The notes below the pieces were generated by a model that searched no databases, was not told the DNA's origin, and saw nothing but the letters and a program-made list of their open reading frames with translations. The position numbers were made by a program, and so were the translations under genes. DNA of 64,000 bases from contig NC_086374.1 in NCBI RefSeq assembly GCF_036588685.1, forward strand, positions 31,860,886-31,924,885. Reading direction: 5' to 3'. The first letter of the stretch is position 1; every line of letters starts with the position of its first letter. Source of the DNA: Mytilus trossulus. Lineage: Eukaryota; Mollusca; Bivalvia; Mytilida; Mytilidae. Of the stretch, positions 43,859 through 56,026 are shown piece by piece.

Positions 43859-44375
43859 ATAGAATTAGAAAATTGATATCCTTAGTGCTATACTATTGTG
43901 TGATAGTGTAGTGGATAATCCTGTTGTGTCACACATCTAAAAATATATTTAGTTCAAGTTCAATAATAGTTCATCACACATCTACAAATATATTTATAGT
44001 TCAAGTACAATAATAATACTCGCTTGAGGGAAATTGAAACTATATTCTCAGGAAATGAAAACCTGCACATCGTAACTATACCAACACGTAGTCTATAACC
44101 TTTTCACAACATAAAAAACACCCACAGGACTTTACAAAAAATATTGACGAAAAATGTAAGTTTTATAGTCAGATAGTACATGTATATATGCCAGTTAAAT
44201 TCGAGTATTAAAAAGACGCACTTTGTTAATAATTGTATGTCATTGACTTGCACGGAAATGCGGAAACAGAAATCTCCAGATAAAAATGATAATTTAATTC
44301 AATACCATTATTAAGAATGACACACACGACAATTGTGTTTTTACGGTATATAATATACGTGTATGTGTATCAGAG
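43859..44375. other. Intergenic
   Basis: No gene. A short direct repeat (CACACATCTA(A/C)AAATATAT) occurs near 43930-43990. Confidence 0.4.
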
Positions 44376-44770
44376 TTGGTTGACCGTTATGGAATAACCG
44401 TTTCACAGATGGTGTCAGATATGTTCCTTACCATGCTTACGTCGTAACTACAATCCCCTTCCTTACATGAATGTGACCTACCGAATTATACTATTTACCG
44501 GATTTGTTATAACATGCATGGGCAACACGACGGGTGACACATGTGGAGCAGGATCTGCCGCTACCCCTCTGGAGCACCTAAGATGGCCCCTAGTTTTTGT
44601 TTGGGTTCGTGTTGCTTATTCTTTAGTTTTCTATGTTGTGGCATGTGCACTATTGTTTGTCTGTTTGTCTTTTTCATTTTTAGCCATGGCGTTGTCAGTT
44701 TATTTTCGATTTATGAGTTTAACTGTCCCTCTAGTATCTTTCGTCCTTCTTTTCAAGCCCCGCTCGGGGA
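44376..44770 (+). repeat. Dispersed repeat (family E), plus copy
   Basis: Reverse complement of the element at 4300-4790, including GAGTTGGTTGACCGTTATGG, the CACATGTGGAGCAGGATCT stretch and AGCCATGGCGTTGTCAGTTT. The 114-codon ORF inside is repeat-derived. Confidence 0.85.
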
Positions 44771-44835
44771 GGAAGTTACGAATCAGATCTACTCTAACAT
44801 CGTTAGGTTGATTTTCTATAGGAACTTCATATATT

Positions 44836-44874
44836 AACATAAAATCAGTTGTTATGTACAACTGATTTTATGTT
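44836..44874. repeat. Perfect 17-bp inverted repeat (hairpin)
   Basis: Arms AACATAAAATCAGTTGT and its exact complement flank a 5-base loop (TATGT). Confidence 0.95.
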
Positions 44875-45140
44875 TCCATAATTAATAATGACTGATTTTA
44901 GAAAATAAATATTTCCATCCGTCTTAATACAGGTTTCATGTTGTTGATAACCAAATATATATGCGGAATAGGAAACTGAGGAAACCTACTTATTGGAAGT
45001 CAAGTCATAAGGAGGTTTTGTTCTAAATTGCTGTAGGTTTGGGTGTCTCTTGGATCGGTTATAGATGGAAATATTGCCCAGCGTCGTTGGTGCAATATAA
45101 AAGGTACAATGTATGCAACATTTTCTCCTTAACTAACATA

Positions 45141-45744
45141 GAGTGGGGTGCTCATATTCGCCGGGGACACAATTTCGCCGTTTTATGATTTTGAGGTGTA
45201 AAAACTTTAAGGGATGGTTGAAATGAAAGACATATACCAGTAAATGACATTATATAACAAATATGATTATTTTTTAAAACTGAGACAAAATTGCGGCACC
45301 TACTGAAAAGGACCGAAAAATGGACAACGATTTTCGGCCAATTTCATGAAGAAAAAACACAAATTCAAAGAAGTATTTCTTAGTAACTCTTTGTCTAAAT
45401 GCCCTAAATTTCAGTTCTTTTATTACCTTTGAAATGTCTGCTATTCATCTATAATGAAATTGATTTGATCAATTTTGTTTAAAGCTGCGGTTTTTTGGTT
45501 TTAAATAGATATGTAAAAACGGCGAATATGTGTCCCCCATTGACAAAAAATCAAGAAATTTCAAACACCCTTCAATCTAACTTTTCAGATGATTCTATTC
45601 AAATAAACACGTTTTCAAGCTTAGGAATATTTTGCGTTTGAAGTTATCTTCATATAGAAATATCAGTATACTTCAAAAACACTTAGACCTGAACATAAAC
45701 TGTAGAAAACATGCAAAGATGTGGCGAAAATGAGCACCCCACTC
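45141..45744. mobile_element. MITE with 22-bp TIRs and TA target duplication
   Basis: 604 bp. The terminal inverted repeats begin GAGTGGGGTGCTCAT and match over 22 bases with one mismatch. The dinucleotide TA flanks both ends, as expected of Tc1/mariner-type elements. No transposase frame, so non-autonomous. A second internal inverted pair (CGGGGACACAATTTCGCC / GGCGAATATGTGTCCCC) is nested inside. Confidence 0.88.
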
Positions 45745-46115
45745 TAACAGTTGTGCGAGGTTAAAAGATATGGACCTTGTCATTTTATCAATTTGTTTTA
45801 AAAGCAGTACTCTCAATTATTCATATGTTATATACCTATCATTTTCCCAGAATTATAAAACTACAGACTGAGACAAAATTAAAATTGATTATTCTTAGAA
45901 TTAAATATTTTCCAGAGTTAACCACAATGTGTTCAATGACAAGTTTTCGTTTCGTTATAAATATAAGTAGATGTGAGTTCATGGAAATAAATAATATTTT
46001 TTCTGAATTGAAATATTTTATAAATTTCTTTTTTGCATTGCCAAGGGAACATGTATTGCTATAAAACTGCTTCAGACGTTACATAGATATAGGAAGATGT
46101 GGTGTGAGTGCCAAT

Positions 46116-46488
46116 CACTGTGCTTAAACGGCCGTGGGTAACTTAAGTTACCCACAGCCCAAGATGGAGCCGCCTGGCTTCGGTTAGGAAGTTTTCTCCT
46201 ATATAATTACAATACCATGAATGCAAAAGAAAAGTTCAGTAATTAAAAAGTTATATAAATCTTTTAGTGAAACTCTGCAATGTAAAACGTGGTTAGTTAC
46301 TACAAAATAAACGATTACAGCACGATTTGCCAAAACACTTATGATGTCCGTAACTTCAAAACAACGTGTCCGTAACTTTTTCCCTTATACCAATAGGGAT
46401 GTCCGTAACTTTAGCATGATACCAGTAACTTTCAAAGAAGTCAATCCTTAGCAGAAATACAGTTACCCACGGCCGTTTAAGCACAGTG
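46116..46488. mobile_element. MITE with 28-bp perfect TIRs, inserted in a dispersed repeat
   Basis: 373 bp. Termini CACTGTGCTTAAACGGCCGT... and its exact complement match over 28 bases. CCAAT is duplicated on both sides (46111-46115 and 46489-46493). Removing the element restores the AGTGCCAATGAGAC sequence of the dispersed repeat also seen at 39803-40012, which confirms an insertion. No coding capacity; superfamily uncertain. Confidence 0.9.
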
Positions 46489-46894
46489 CCAATGAGACAG
46501 TATGAATTAATCAGTAGCGTGGACGTTCAAATATAAGAGTATATATATAATTATTTTTTTTAGAATAAAATATTTTTATTTCCCAAATTACAGGGTCCAT
46601 AAAGGGCATAAAATCAGATACAATTGATTTACATAATTGGTAACAACAACAATAATACATGTAATAGAGGCATATATATACATATAATTACATTAGATGT
46701 ATGTTTCATTATAATAATTTATTTTGATTGGCTAAGTGCACATCACGTGTTATTCCGTAAGCAATTGCATCACTCAATAAAACTTTTCATTTTTGATAGC
46801 ACGTGGTCCCACAAAAAAGTGCACAGGTGAATAAAATACAAAATCTATAAAATTCGTGTTTTCATGATCATAGCTAAAAAATGTAATTATAAGT

Positions 46895-47043
46895 ATTGAA
46901 TGCTTCTTTTTGTAATTTTATAGGGTTGTAAAAGCGTTGATCGTGCGCACATTTTTAAAATGAAGCGCTTCCACGCTTCATACAAAATGTACTTCGGTCA
47001 ACGCTTTTACACCCCAATAAATTTACAAAAAGAAGCATTCAAT
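46895..47043. repeat. Foldback with 46-bp arms
   Basis: Arms 46895-46940 and 46998-47043 (ATTGAATGCTTCTTTTTGTA...) differ at a few positions. The loop contains a smaller hairpin ATGAAGCG/CGCTTCAT. Confidence 0.88.
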
Positions 47044-47513
47044 TCTTAAATAAATTTGGAATATAAACATATATATGATATCATGCGGTAGATATTATTA
47101 ACAGGTAATTCAAAATATTCCAGTGCTTGCGATCCTATCATGATTTCCTTGATAGAAGATAACGATACTTGATACAAGGAAGTATTGAACCAAGGGTTCT
47201 AAGAAGTAAAGTTGAAGCCATTTTCCGCCTATTTTTTTTTTAATTTGACTCCTATTCAGTAGCTGCACACATTATTTGTTATTATATATAATTGCTCTTT
47301 TGTTCATACTGATGTTTTGATGTTTTATTCTTTCGATATTAAAGAAGTGAGGGTTTTTTTCTGAACTATTTTTTGTTGTACATTCTTCTATGCATCTTTT
47401 TTTTTTTTTTATTCCATTGATCTACATTAAAAAGAAGAGGACTTTTTAACAAATCAGTTTAATCCCTCTAAATTTTCATGTGAATGTCCCAATAATGGTC
47501 CTGTTTACTGCTC

Positions 47514-47583
47514 TGCGTTGACGTTTAACCCACACATGCGTTGACGTTTAACCCACACATGCGTTGACGTTTAACCCACACAA
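47514..47583. repeat. 23-bp tandem repeat, 3 copies
   Basis: Unit GCGTTGACGTTTAACCCACA plus CAT, three consecutive copies without changes until the last bases. Confidence 0.95.
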
Positions 47584-47721
47584 ACTTTACTTTAAAATAA
47601 ATTGAAAACAAACTCAACTGAATCACATAACTCCATTTCTTTATCATTTCAAACAAATTCCCTTGCAGCTTTAGTACAATTACCATCTAAGGCATCTTGT
47701 TTTTTTCAGTTTTTTTCATAA

Positions 47722-47872
47722 CAAGAATGTGTCCATAGTACACGGATGCCCCATCGACCAAAAACTTTAACCTGAAGCGGGACAGACGGACGGACGTGCG
47801 GACAAACGAACGAACGAACGGACGCACTGACCAGAACACATAATGTCCATAAATTGGGCATAAAAAGGACAC
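47722..47872 (+). repeat. Dispersed repeat (GTGTCCATAGTACAC family), internally deleted copy
   Basis: AAGAATGTGTCCATAGTACA is followed directly by the family's 3' half (CTTTAACCTGAAGCGGGACA, GACGGACG/GAACGAACG tract, CCAGAACACATAATGTCC). The middle is missing. Confidence 0.88.
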
Positions 47873-48180
47873 TGTAACAAACACATCTGTTAACTCCTCG
47901 AGTAAATGAAAATGTTTAAATAACAGTTTGTTGCCAAATTCTGCCAGTCTATCAATATAGTACGATTACCAATGAGACAATTATCAACCAGAATCCAAAT
48001 TTCGTGGATGTTGGCAACTATACGTAGACTCAAAACAACTATTGTAATTCTTCGAATGGTTTGGTACGAGATGATCATTTACAGGATTATGGTGCTTGAT
48101 ATAAAGAGATTTCTACCTCCTCAATAATGTTAGTCCAGTCAAACTAAGATTTAACCTCAAAGTAATTGCAACAGAAAATG

Positions 48181-49161
48181 TTTAAGTTCTAATCTATAGC
48201 ATTATGCCCTTTAAATTCACAGAAAAATGTCCCATAAAATCTAATTTAAGGAAAACTAAAAAAAAATAGTATTGTATTTATCTGTATATTTTATTTTTTT
48301 CAGCAACTTACTTGTCTAAAAAAACTTTAAACCACAAAAGAAGAATACATGCTTAATTATTTTTTTTTATTAAATTTGAGATTCTTTACCTTGACATACT
48401 GAAAAATTCAACAAATGATCAACTAATGAATTTAGAAATCTAGATTATAGCTTGATAATTATATGAAAACACCTTTAGAGTTGATTGTTATTTCTGTTAA
48501 TATTGACAATGCAATTTCCCATAGGAACTCCTTTTACGGCTAAATCTGTACCACTATTACCATGAAGTTTTGAAAAAACTCTTATCCTAGAATGGAATGT
48601 TCATATGCATCACATAAAAGGTCAAAATATAGGGCTGTGCGGCATATTTTCAACGTTTATATGCCCTGAACTTCTCAGAGTTTTAATGAGCACTAATTTT
48701 CTTAACTACCCCTACCTCGAATGAAAGGTCACCACAGATTTCAATGTAAACAATATGCACATGTTTATTTACTGGTAACATTGCTATGTTATGTGTCTGT
48801 GAGATGGAACACAGAGAGCATTACTGGGAACCAGTATGTAAACAACATTAATTTTCTATGAATATTCAATTTTTCCCCAAAAGAGGCGTGTTTTGAGAAA
48901 CAGCTGTATTTACAAAGTGCAACCTATACACCGCTAAAAAATCAAGAATCAATACATTCTGATGAATAGAAGCGGTAAAGTTATAATTTTGTATCAATTT
49001 TTATTGATATTTCTGCCTTTTTTGCAAGAGTTATCTCCCTTTTCAATGCAAATCTTCATAGGAATTTAAATGGTGACTTTTTTTAGTCTTTCTCAAGTTA
49101 AATTTTATGGGACTTTTTTCTGTGTATATTTGGGGTATAATGATCAAGATTAAAACTTAAA
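48181..49161. repeat. Foldback element of about 980 bp upstream of RING copy 4
   Basis: The left end (48181-48258) and right end (49083-49161) are imperfect inverted copies, for example CACAGAAAAATGTCCCATAA against TTATGGGACTTTTTTCTGTG. It lies in the 5' UTR intron or flank, ending about 90 bases before the coding exon of the next gene. No ORF. Confidence 0.75.
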
Positions 49162-49248
49162 AATCTTCTGTTGAAATTACTTTCGGGTTAGGGTCAAATT
49201 TATGCTAGCTTGACTAGACTACATGTTGAATTATTCTTTTCTTTTCAG

Positions 49249-50823
49249 ATGACGACAGAAGAATTTACCTGTCCAATATGTTTTGACGGAATCATACTAC
49301 CAAAGCTACTCGAATGTGGGCATACGTTTTGTTTAAAATGCATAAAAGATTATTCCGACGACATTAAGACCGACAGTAGGGATTTAGTATGTCCACTGTG
49401 TCGTTCTAAGTTTAACCTGCCAACGGGAGGACCTTGTCAACTAATCACCAATTATTTCGTTGATATACCAAAGCCGCAAAAGTATTGCCTTAAATGCCAG
49501 GAAACTGAAAGAATATCAAGTTTTTGTCTTGTTTGTGGTTCATTATTTTGTAAAAAGTGTTTCAAGTCTCACATTCACTCAATCGTTGATAATAACTCCT
49601 CGGATGACGAAAACGACGAAGACGGTTCGATCCCTATACACTTGCTACTACAAGGAGTTCGGACAATGTTTACTTGTAAATTGCAATCTTACTTCGTTAT
49701 AGACATTCCTCAAGACAACCAGGGGAACCGTACTATTCATTCTGTACGAGCGTCAAAATATGGAGGAGTTTATGTTGTGCCCGATCAGGTTAATTTCATT
49801 TTAAAATTTGACCAGACTGACAGAATACATGAAAAAATAAGGATAAGAACACCATCCCAAATGCAGTGTAGTGGAGTTATTGAAACGGACATTAACACTT
49901 TGTTGGCAACATTTCCTGTTCATAAATTGATTAAGAAATACGCATTCAGCCGCTGGTCCAACTTTGCAACTTGCCAAGACTTTTACCCACTTGATTTAGT
50001 AGAATTGTCCAATGGAAATATACTCGCATGTGGTCCAAATCGATTACTAGAGCGTAAGGAAAATTCTATCAGACGAACAGGGTATCTTCAGGTATACTCA
50101 TTTCGGGGAGAACCGTTGTTCAGACTAGACAAACTATTGGGCAACAGTAAGCCTTTAACATATCCACGTATACTGGCATACGACAAAAATAGGATGGTCA
50201 TCTCTGTGGTCGACCAAGGAAATAAAGAAATGATAGTGATACAAGAAAAAGACAAATCGTTCCACATTTACAAAGGGAGTGGCAGGCCGATAGTTCCATT
50301 TCCATTATCATTATTTGGAATAGGTGACGATTTTTTCCCATTAGGACTCTGTTGCGGTCCAAATGGACATTTTATAGTGACTTCCGACGATGGATATCAT
50401 ATGGTAGATCGGTTTGGAAAATTGGTTGGAGTTGGTCAGACAGACGATAAAGATGGCTTTGGAAGACTTGTTACAATTGACGGAAAAGGAAGTATATGGT
50501 GTAGTGATCCTCAAAATGGTGCCATCAAAACTTATAAGGTTATTGATTACAGGAATGAACTCGACAGTAATAAAAAGTCTGGTATCCGAAAAGGTTTGTC
50601 GTCCGATTTCCGAAATAACACGCCTGGTATCCGTGGTAGTATCTCGTATGGTGTCCGTGGACTTCCCATGTCTGGTATCCATGGAAATATGCCGTCTGGT
50701 ATCCGTGGAAATATTATGTCTGGTAGCCATGAAAATTTCACGTCTGGAAGCCATGGAAATATCACGTCTGGTAACCGTGGAAACATCTCTTTATCGAATA
50801 GATCACATTTTTTTTCAACATAA
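49249..50823 (+). CDS. RING / B-box-like / NHL-type E3 ligase, copy 4, with repetitive C-terminal tail
   Basis: 524 residues, single coding exon. Start at MTTEEFTCPIC (49249), directly after the acceptor TTCTTTTCAG. The frame is open to 49210, but those 13 codons include the intron end and are not coding. RING is at residues 8-51 (C8, C11, C23, H25, C28, C31, C48, C51) with Arg52 as linchpin. The B-box-like module has CLKC, CLVC, CKKC and HIH. The acidic linker (NNSSDDENDEDGS) is well developed. Propeller strands include GGVYVVPDQVNFILKFD, DLVELSNGNILACGPN, NGHFIVTSDDGYHMVDRFG and KGSIWCSDPQNGAIKTYK. Unique in the family is a tail of about 80 residues made of 8-residue units like SGIRGNIM. 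Probable E3 ligase; the role of the tail is unknown. Confidence 0.95.
   Translation: MTTEEFTCPICFDGIILPKLLECGHTFCLKCIKDYSDDIKTDSRDLVCPLCRSKFNLPTGGPCQLITNYFVDIPKPQKYCLKCQETERISSFCLVCGSLFCKKCFKSHIHSIVDNNSSDDENDEDGSIPIHLLLQGVRTMFTCKLQSYFVIDIPQDNQGNRTIHSVRASKYGGVYVVPDQVNFILKFDQTDRIHEKIRIRTPSQMQCSGVIETDINTLLATFPVHKLIKKYAFSRWSNFATCQDFYPLDLVELSNGNILACGPNRLLERKENSIRRTGYLQVYSFRGEPLFRLDKLLGNSKPLTYPRILAYDKNRMVISVVDQGNKEMIVIQEKDKSFHIYKGSGRPIVPFPLSLFGIGDDFFPLGLCCGPNGHFIVTSDDGYHMVDRFGKLVGVGQTDDKDGFGRLVTIDGKGSIWCSDPQNGAIKTYKVIDYRNELDSNKKSGIRKGLSSDFRNNTPGIRGSISYGVRGLPMSGIHGNMPSGIRGNIMSGSHENFTSGSHGNITSGNRGNISLSNRSHFFST
50579..50802 (+). repeat. 24-bp coding repeat in the tail of RING copy 4
   Basis: About seven to nine degenerate units of TCTGGTATCCGTGGAAATAT-type sequence encode SGIHGNMP, SGIRGNIM, SGSHENFT, SGSHGNIT and SGNRGNIS. 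The reading frame is kept in every unit. Confidence 0.9.
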
Positions 50824-53356
50824 AAAAAAAGAAAATATTAACTTTTCATTTCTTCGTTTTGTTTACGCCATATTCCAACAATCTTACCATGTTGACATAA
50901 TGGCGACATTACTTATATATCAGTTTATAAACCCTGTTTAATGGGAACGGTTGCATACGAATGAGGAATATGTCGGAAGTTCAAACTTTTTTCGAAGATT
51001 TTTTGTTGAAAATTTATGGGAGATTTTTAATATATATATATATTGCACAACGATTTCTATTAAAATAACGTAATTGGGAGAAGTAGAAACATAATAGCAG
51101 TTATTTCAGACAATACGAAGCATGCAAATCAAGCATATTATGTTCCAGTTGATCTGATTGTTTCCAACACACAAATGAATACCCATGTACTGGTTATGAG
51201 ACGGCATCAGGCATATTCGCCTTTCTTCGTGACGTCATGATAGAAAACTCAGAGGAAATCAATACATATAAAGAACTAAATTATAACGAACCACACGTTG
51301 ATTATAGAAAAAAATCAACCGTTCGGGGAAGTATAAACGAAATTTCTCCACTCGAGACAGTAAAATGTTCAAATCTTAAAGGCATAGCTTCTGAGATTTT
51401 GTAAATACTAAAAAAAAATAGCTTCAACATCGAGAAATATCGTATTACACGGGCGTATTCATGTTGTCTTTTGGCACCAAAATATTCAGTATTTTAAATT
51501 ATTGTAAAACAATTCTTTTATACCATCGTTGTGGAAGATATAGTTCCTGAAATCGCTTCCGTTTGTTAACCATATCAAACTGACATTGGTTGTATGATAA
51601 AAGACAGCATCCTTGACGATCTTACATAATGCTCCCATGGCAACACGTGACTGAGAAGACAACACACACTACAAGCAAACTTTGTCCTAGAACTTTTATT
51701 CTAAATCACAATTTGACATATATGTACATTTATATGTTGAGTGTCCATCCAAAGGAAATTATTCTCTGTTCAAGTTTTTTATTCTTCTATATAACGATGA
51801 TAAACTATCTTTAATATAATATGTATTTCTGATTTTATTAAAGACAATTTTAATTTTAGATTGCAATAGAGAATCAATGCCAGTCTTATATAAAGTTCTG
51901 CGTTTGATTCTTATTGGAGAATTATCTGGCATCACTTTTACGGGAGTTCGTATCGTTCAATATTTTTATTGTTGTCTGCTTCAGGTGCATATGATTTAAG
52001 TTATTGTGTATTTATATAACTGATTGTCTCGGTCTCATATTATCCTAGGGATTTTCATTATCATTTCTATTTTTTTCTTCTTTGGTAACTTGAAAAAATA
52101 TGAAAAGTAGATTTTCAGGGATGGGCAATATTCCGCAGTGTGAACTAAAAATGTCCACAACAAGAGAAGAGAGTTCATTCTGTTTCAAACTGAAAGTTTG
52201 TGAAGGAAGGTCATTGTTCCTATGAAAACAAATCAAGTAAAAGATTGATCTTAACCCCGCCACAGTCTATATGTCTTTTTCAAATCGGGAAATTTAAGAA
52301 AAATTGTTGTCGCAGGAAACATTTTTTTTAATAATCAGGTTGTTGCCTTTTCCGTTTGATTCTTTTTTACATTTTATCATGTCGGGGTATTTCATACTGA
52401 ATATATGCTCTTTGTTAAAGACTATGATGACCTGAAGTTGCTTATGCTTTGTTTTCTGATTGGCAATCATATCACATGTCCTTATTTTATATTTACAAAT
52501 AAACCATGAAAATTAGGTCAAGGTCAGATTAAACACAGTATGGTTGGATTACTGCTGTATAGTTTTTAAGAAATGGACCAAACCACGAAAAGTAAACATT
52601 GACCAATTAACATTTAAAATGAGATCAAGTTCGAATGAAACCTGCCGGACAGACGTGAACACTTTTAAATCATTCTGGAGAGTTGTCTTACATGCAATCA
52701 TAATGCATCTTCTTTTTTTCATATTTGCAACAGTCTGAGACTACTCTAACATATAGTAGTCTCAGCAACAGTTGACAGATTGTCGTATGATACGTAGTCA
52801 GTTACACAATTTTTACCTGATCACTGATCCATGAAATGATATCTAAGTCAAGTGAGTCCGTCAGACAGGCATGGAGATCTCGAAAGAATCCCATATGCCA
52901 AATGCAGTTATCCTATTTCTCATGATAAGTGAAAAATGTGCATGTCAAAACAGTCAGGTCAAGGACAATGGACATACGACAGACGGAATATTTTCTACTG
53001 GTTACTTCGTGACATAATGCCTTTTAAAGTTATCTAAAAGTCCTTAAGTAGTTTGCAGATAAAGTGTCTTAGGAAAAGACTTGAGACAAGGCTCCATGTT
53101 GAACGCCGTTCTTTGACCAATAATGGTTTACTTTTACAAATTGTGACTTGGATGGATTTTGCTTCGTAAAACAGACCCAACAATATATCTCAAGCATATC
53201 TGGCATCTCAGGCGATACTATAATAATTTCTATATTAGAATATTACCAATAGTTTAAATATTTCAGATTTTCATTGCTGTTTCTTAGTTATGATTTTTTT
53301 TTTAAATATTATGGAGATGAACAACCTTATGCTGTTACACGTTACTATTATCACAT
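50824..53356. other. Gene-free DNA 3' of RING copy 4
   Basis: AT-rich. It contains an 11-bp hairpin (CTGAGACTACT, 52735-52745 and 52755-52765) and a fragment of a dispersed repeat at 53086-53155 (CAAGGCTCCATGTTGAACGC). No gene is supported. Confidence 0.45.
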
Positions 53357-53782
53357 CTACTTTTGCATAGGTACTATTTTAAAATCTGTTGCACTGGAAA
53401 TTTACTTTTAATATTTAGAACTATTTCTTTGCTTTAGAATTATTGTAATTTGTAGGCACTTGTATTTTCCAGTACTTGATTTGTACTTCAAATATTGGTA
53501 CAAAAAAAAAAATACAAACAATGATCCGCACAGTATTCCACGTTTGAACATCATAACTTTATGAGATTTGAAGAAGACAAACTTTCAAAATGCTGAAAAT
53601 GTCAAATACCATACGGCAAAAAAATTGTAGTACTTAAATTTCAAGTACAAATGAAATACTGTAAAATACAGGAACATAAATATTACAATAATTTTAAGGT
53701 AACTAAATAGTACTGAATATTAAAAGTAGATTTCCAGTACTACAGATTTTTGGTACAGAAAATAGTACCTATGCAAAAGTAG
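53357..53782. repeat. Long foldback/MITE-like element with perfect 24-bp ends
   Basis: 426 bp. The ends begin CTACTTTTGCATAGGTACTA and match exactly over 24 bases. Inverted similarity continues imperfectly through most of both halves (for example TGGAAATTTACTTTTAATAT / ATATTAAAAGTAGATTTCCA). No ORF. Confidence 0.9.
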
Positions 53783-56026
53783 CTGTGTACACATGTATTA
53801 CGGATCGACTTTCACTGATGCCACCTCTCTGTGTAATTAGCTTTCACTTTATCAATATTTACCCTGAGAAGGCAATTTTTTTAACTACAGGTGACAATAA
53901 ATTTAAAAGTGAGGCGACAAGGTTTGAGGGTATATTCTCCATCAATGATTACTGTTGATCAGTATCCTCTCTGGCCATACACATACACAGATACACACAC
54001 ATTAAGTGGATTTAAAAATAACGACCATTTTATGAAGTGCAGATGCCAAATAACCATTACAATTTTGGAATTCTTTAGCAATTAAAAAACTACCAAAGAC
54101 TTGTATGTTTATAAACACACATTCAAAAACTTGATGCCATTGTTTCAGTTTATCATATATGTTTGTACGAAGTAAGGCCTAAAAGAGCACTAAATACATC
54201 TGTACTCAACAACGGTAATGTCCTATATTGTATGGACAAGTCGGCTATTCTAATGAAGAACCAGCTTGATTAGCCATTCCATTTGAATATAGACTGGTTT
54301 TTTTTTGTAAATATGACAGCTACCACGAACAACGTGAATTATATAACAATGAAATATCTGACATCAGGTGGTTCAGACCAAGTAATAAGTGTATAAATCG
54401 AATCAGGGTTTTCAACTGTGACAACTCATTTTTCATGAGCAATCACGAAGAAACAAATACCCGTTCAAATGACGCATCCTTGTTCTTGTGAGTTATGATC
54501 TCAATACAGTTATAAAAGATTAATTCAACTAAAGTAAATTCATATGTGGTTGTGAAAAATCCAAATGGGTAGTTAGTGAGGTATGTGATAATTTTATGTA
54601 AGTCATTTTTGCTGATTCTTTTAAATTGTGATTTTACTTGGTGTAAAATTTGATTTACTTGTTTGCTTACTTATTATATGTTTTAATTTATTCTTATTCA
54701 TTCACACAGCTTTTGTTTTCTTTATATATGAATTATTCCGAACACCATTTAATATAGTTGGGTAAATAGAGTTGAATATTTCTTGTAGTGGTGGGTGTTA
54801 GGTGTCAATCTTGTTAATTAATTCTGTGTAGTTTGAATCTCCTATGTTTTAAATCTGTAAATATCCACACATGCTATTGTGATAAATGAGGTTGCCGCTT
54901 CCTAAAGAAAAAGTGGCATTGGTATAAGTATTTTCTTTTGTATTTTCCAGAGCTTTGGGTTTTTAATGTATCATAATTTTTATCCATATTTTTCGCTTTC
55001 TAAATATTTTAAAACATTGTTCTAACCTCGTGCTGATTGTTCCCGGAATACTCGTACTGGGTAGGGACACAATTCCATAAATTTGTGTTTCTTAATAAAT
55101 GCCGAAAATAGTCATTACCTTGTGGGTGCTACAAAAACTAAAGTCCCCTATCTTCCAATTTCAGTCGAAACCAATTTCTAATTCATGCGTTTTCTTACCC
55201 TAAATTTTTATACTTACTACAAAAATTATTAGCTTAGTGAATATTCAACAAATTAATTACGTTTTGAAAGCAATAATCAACAATCGATAATTATTATGTT
55301 GTTGCAGGAATACACAGGTAAATTACGCATGTTCAAAACTACAGAAAGTAAATCCTGTATAGCAAATTCCAAAGTTAAACTTACTGATTTCTTTTATTTC
55401 TTTGATCATTTGCATTCACTTTAAATATTTTAGTTTATTTTGATTACACTTATCTATTCCGACGGAGACAAATACAGTAATCAAAGATTCATTGCTGTTG
55501 TAAGTGATTGCATTATATGCTTTAATAAAGTCGTGAATGCTTTCATTTGCATTAGCAAGTAATTTAATCTCAACTCAGCTGTGTATAAGTTATTTTGTAA
55601 CATAGCAGTTTATTCAGATCAAGAAGGATGTGTTGCTGATGTGTTGCTAACTCACTAGAAACAAGCAACTTTAAATACAAAGCATCACACAATGTTTTCT
55701 TTATATTAAAATTTGGTGTTGTTTTGTTGTTGTATACCCGCTTATTTACCTAAATATATGTTTAACTTCGTTTTCAGTTTTTACCGAAAGAACCATAAGT
55801 ATCGCTGTGTCTAACAAATCATAATGGTTTTTATTCTTTACAAAGATTTATATACATTTCTAAAAGTATGCGCTCAATACTTCGAAATATGACTCGTAAG
55901 GACACATACCATTATATTTAATACATCAAAAATGTTGTACGATCATGAAAAGTTTTTTTCCGTGTCATTCCGTCAATAACTATGATATCAATTATCCGTT
56001 ATTTTTGAGAAATGAGAACAGATTAA
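53783..56026. other. Gene-free DNA 3' of RING copy 5
   Basis: AT-rich. The only supported element is a candidate minus-strand poly(A) signal (TTTATT on plus, 55830-55835), about 190 bases past the stop of the next gene. Confidence 0.4.

Noticed and set aside
44467-44837. 114- and 98-codon plus ORFs
   Set aside because: They lie in a dispersed repeat present in inverted form at 4.3-4.8 kb with a different ORF pattern.
49210-49248. 13-codon extension of RING copy 4
   Set aside because: It contains the polypyrimidine tract and ends exactly at the acceptor TTCTTTTCAG.
50341-50941. Overlapping ORFs in other frames of RING copy 4
   Set aside because: Shadows of the real frame, extended by the 24-bp coding repeat.
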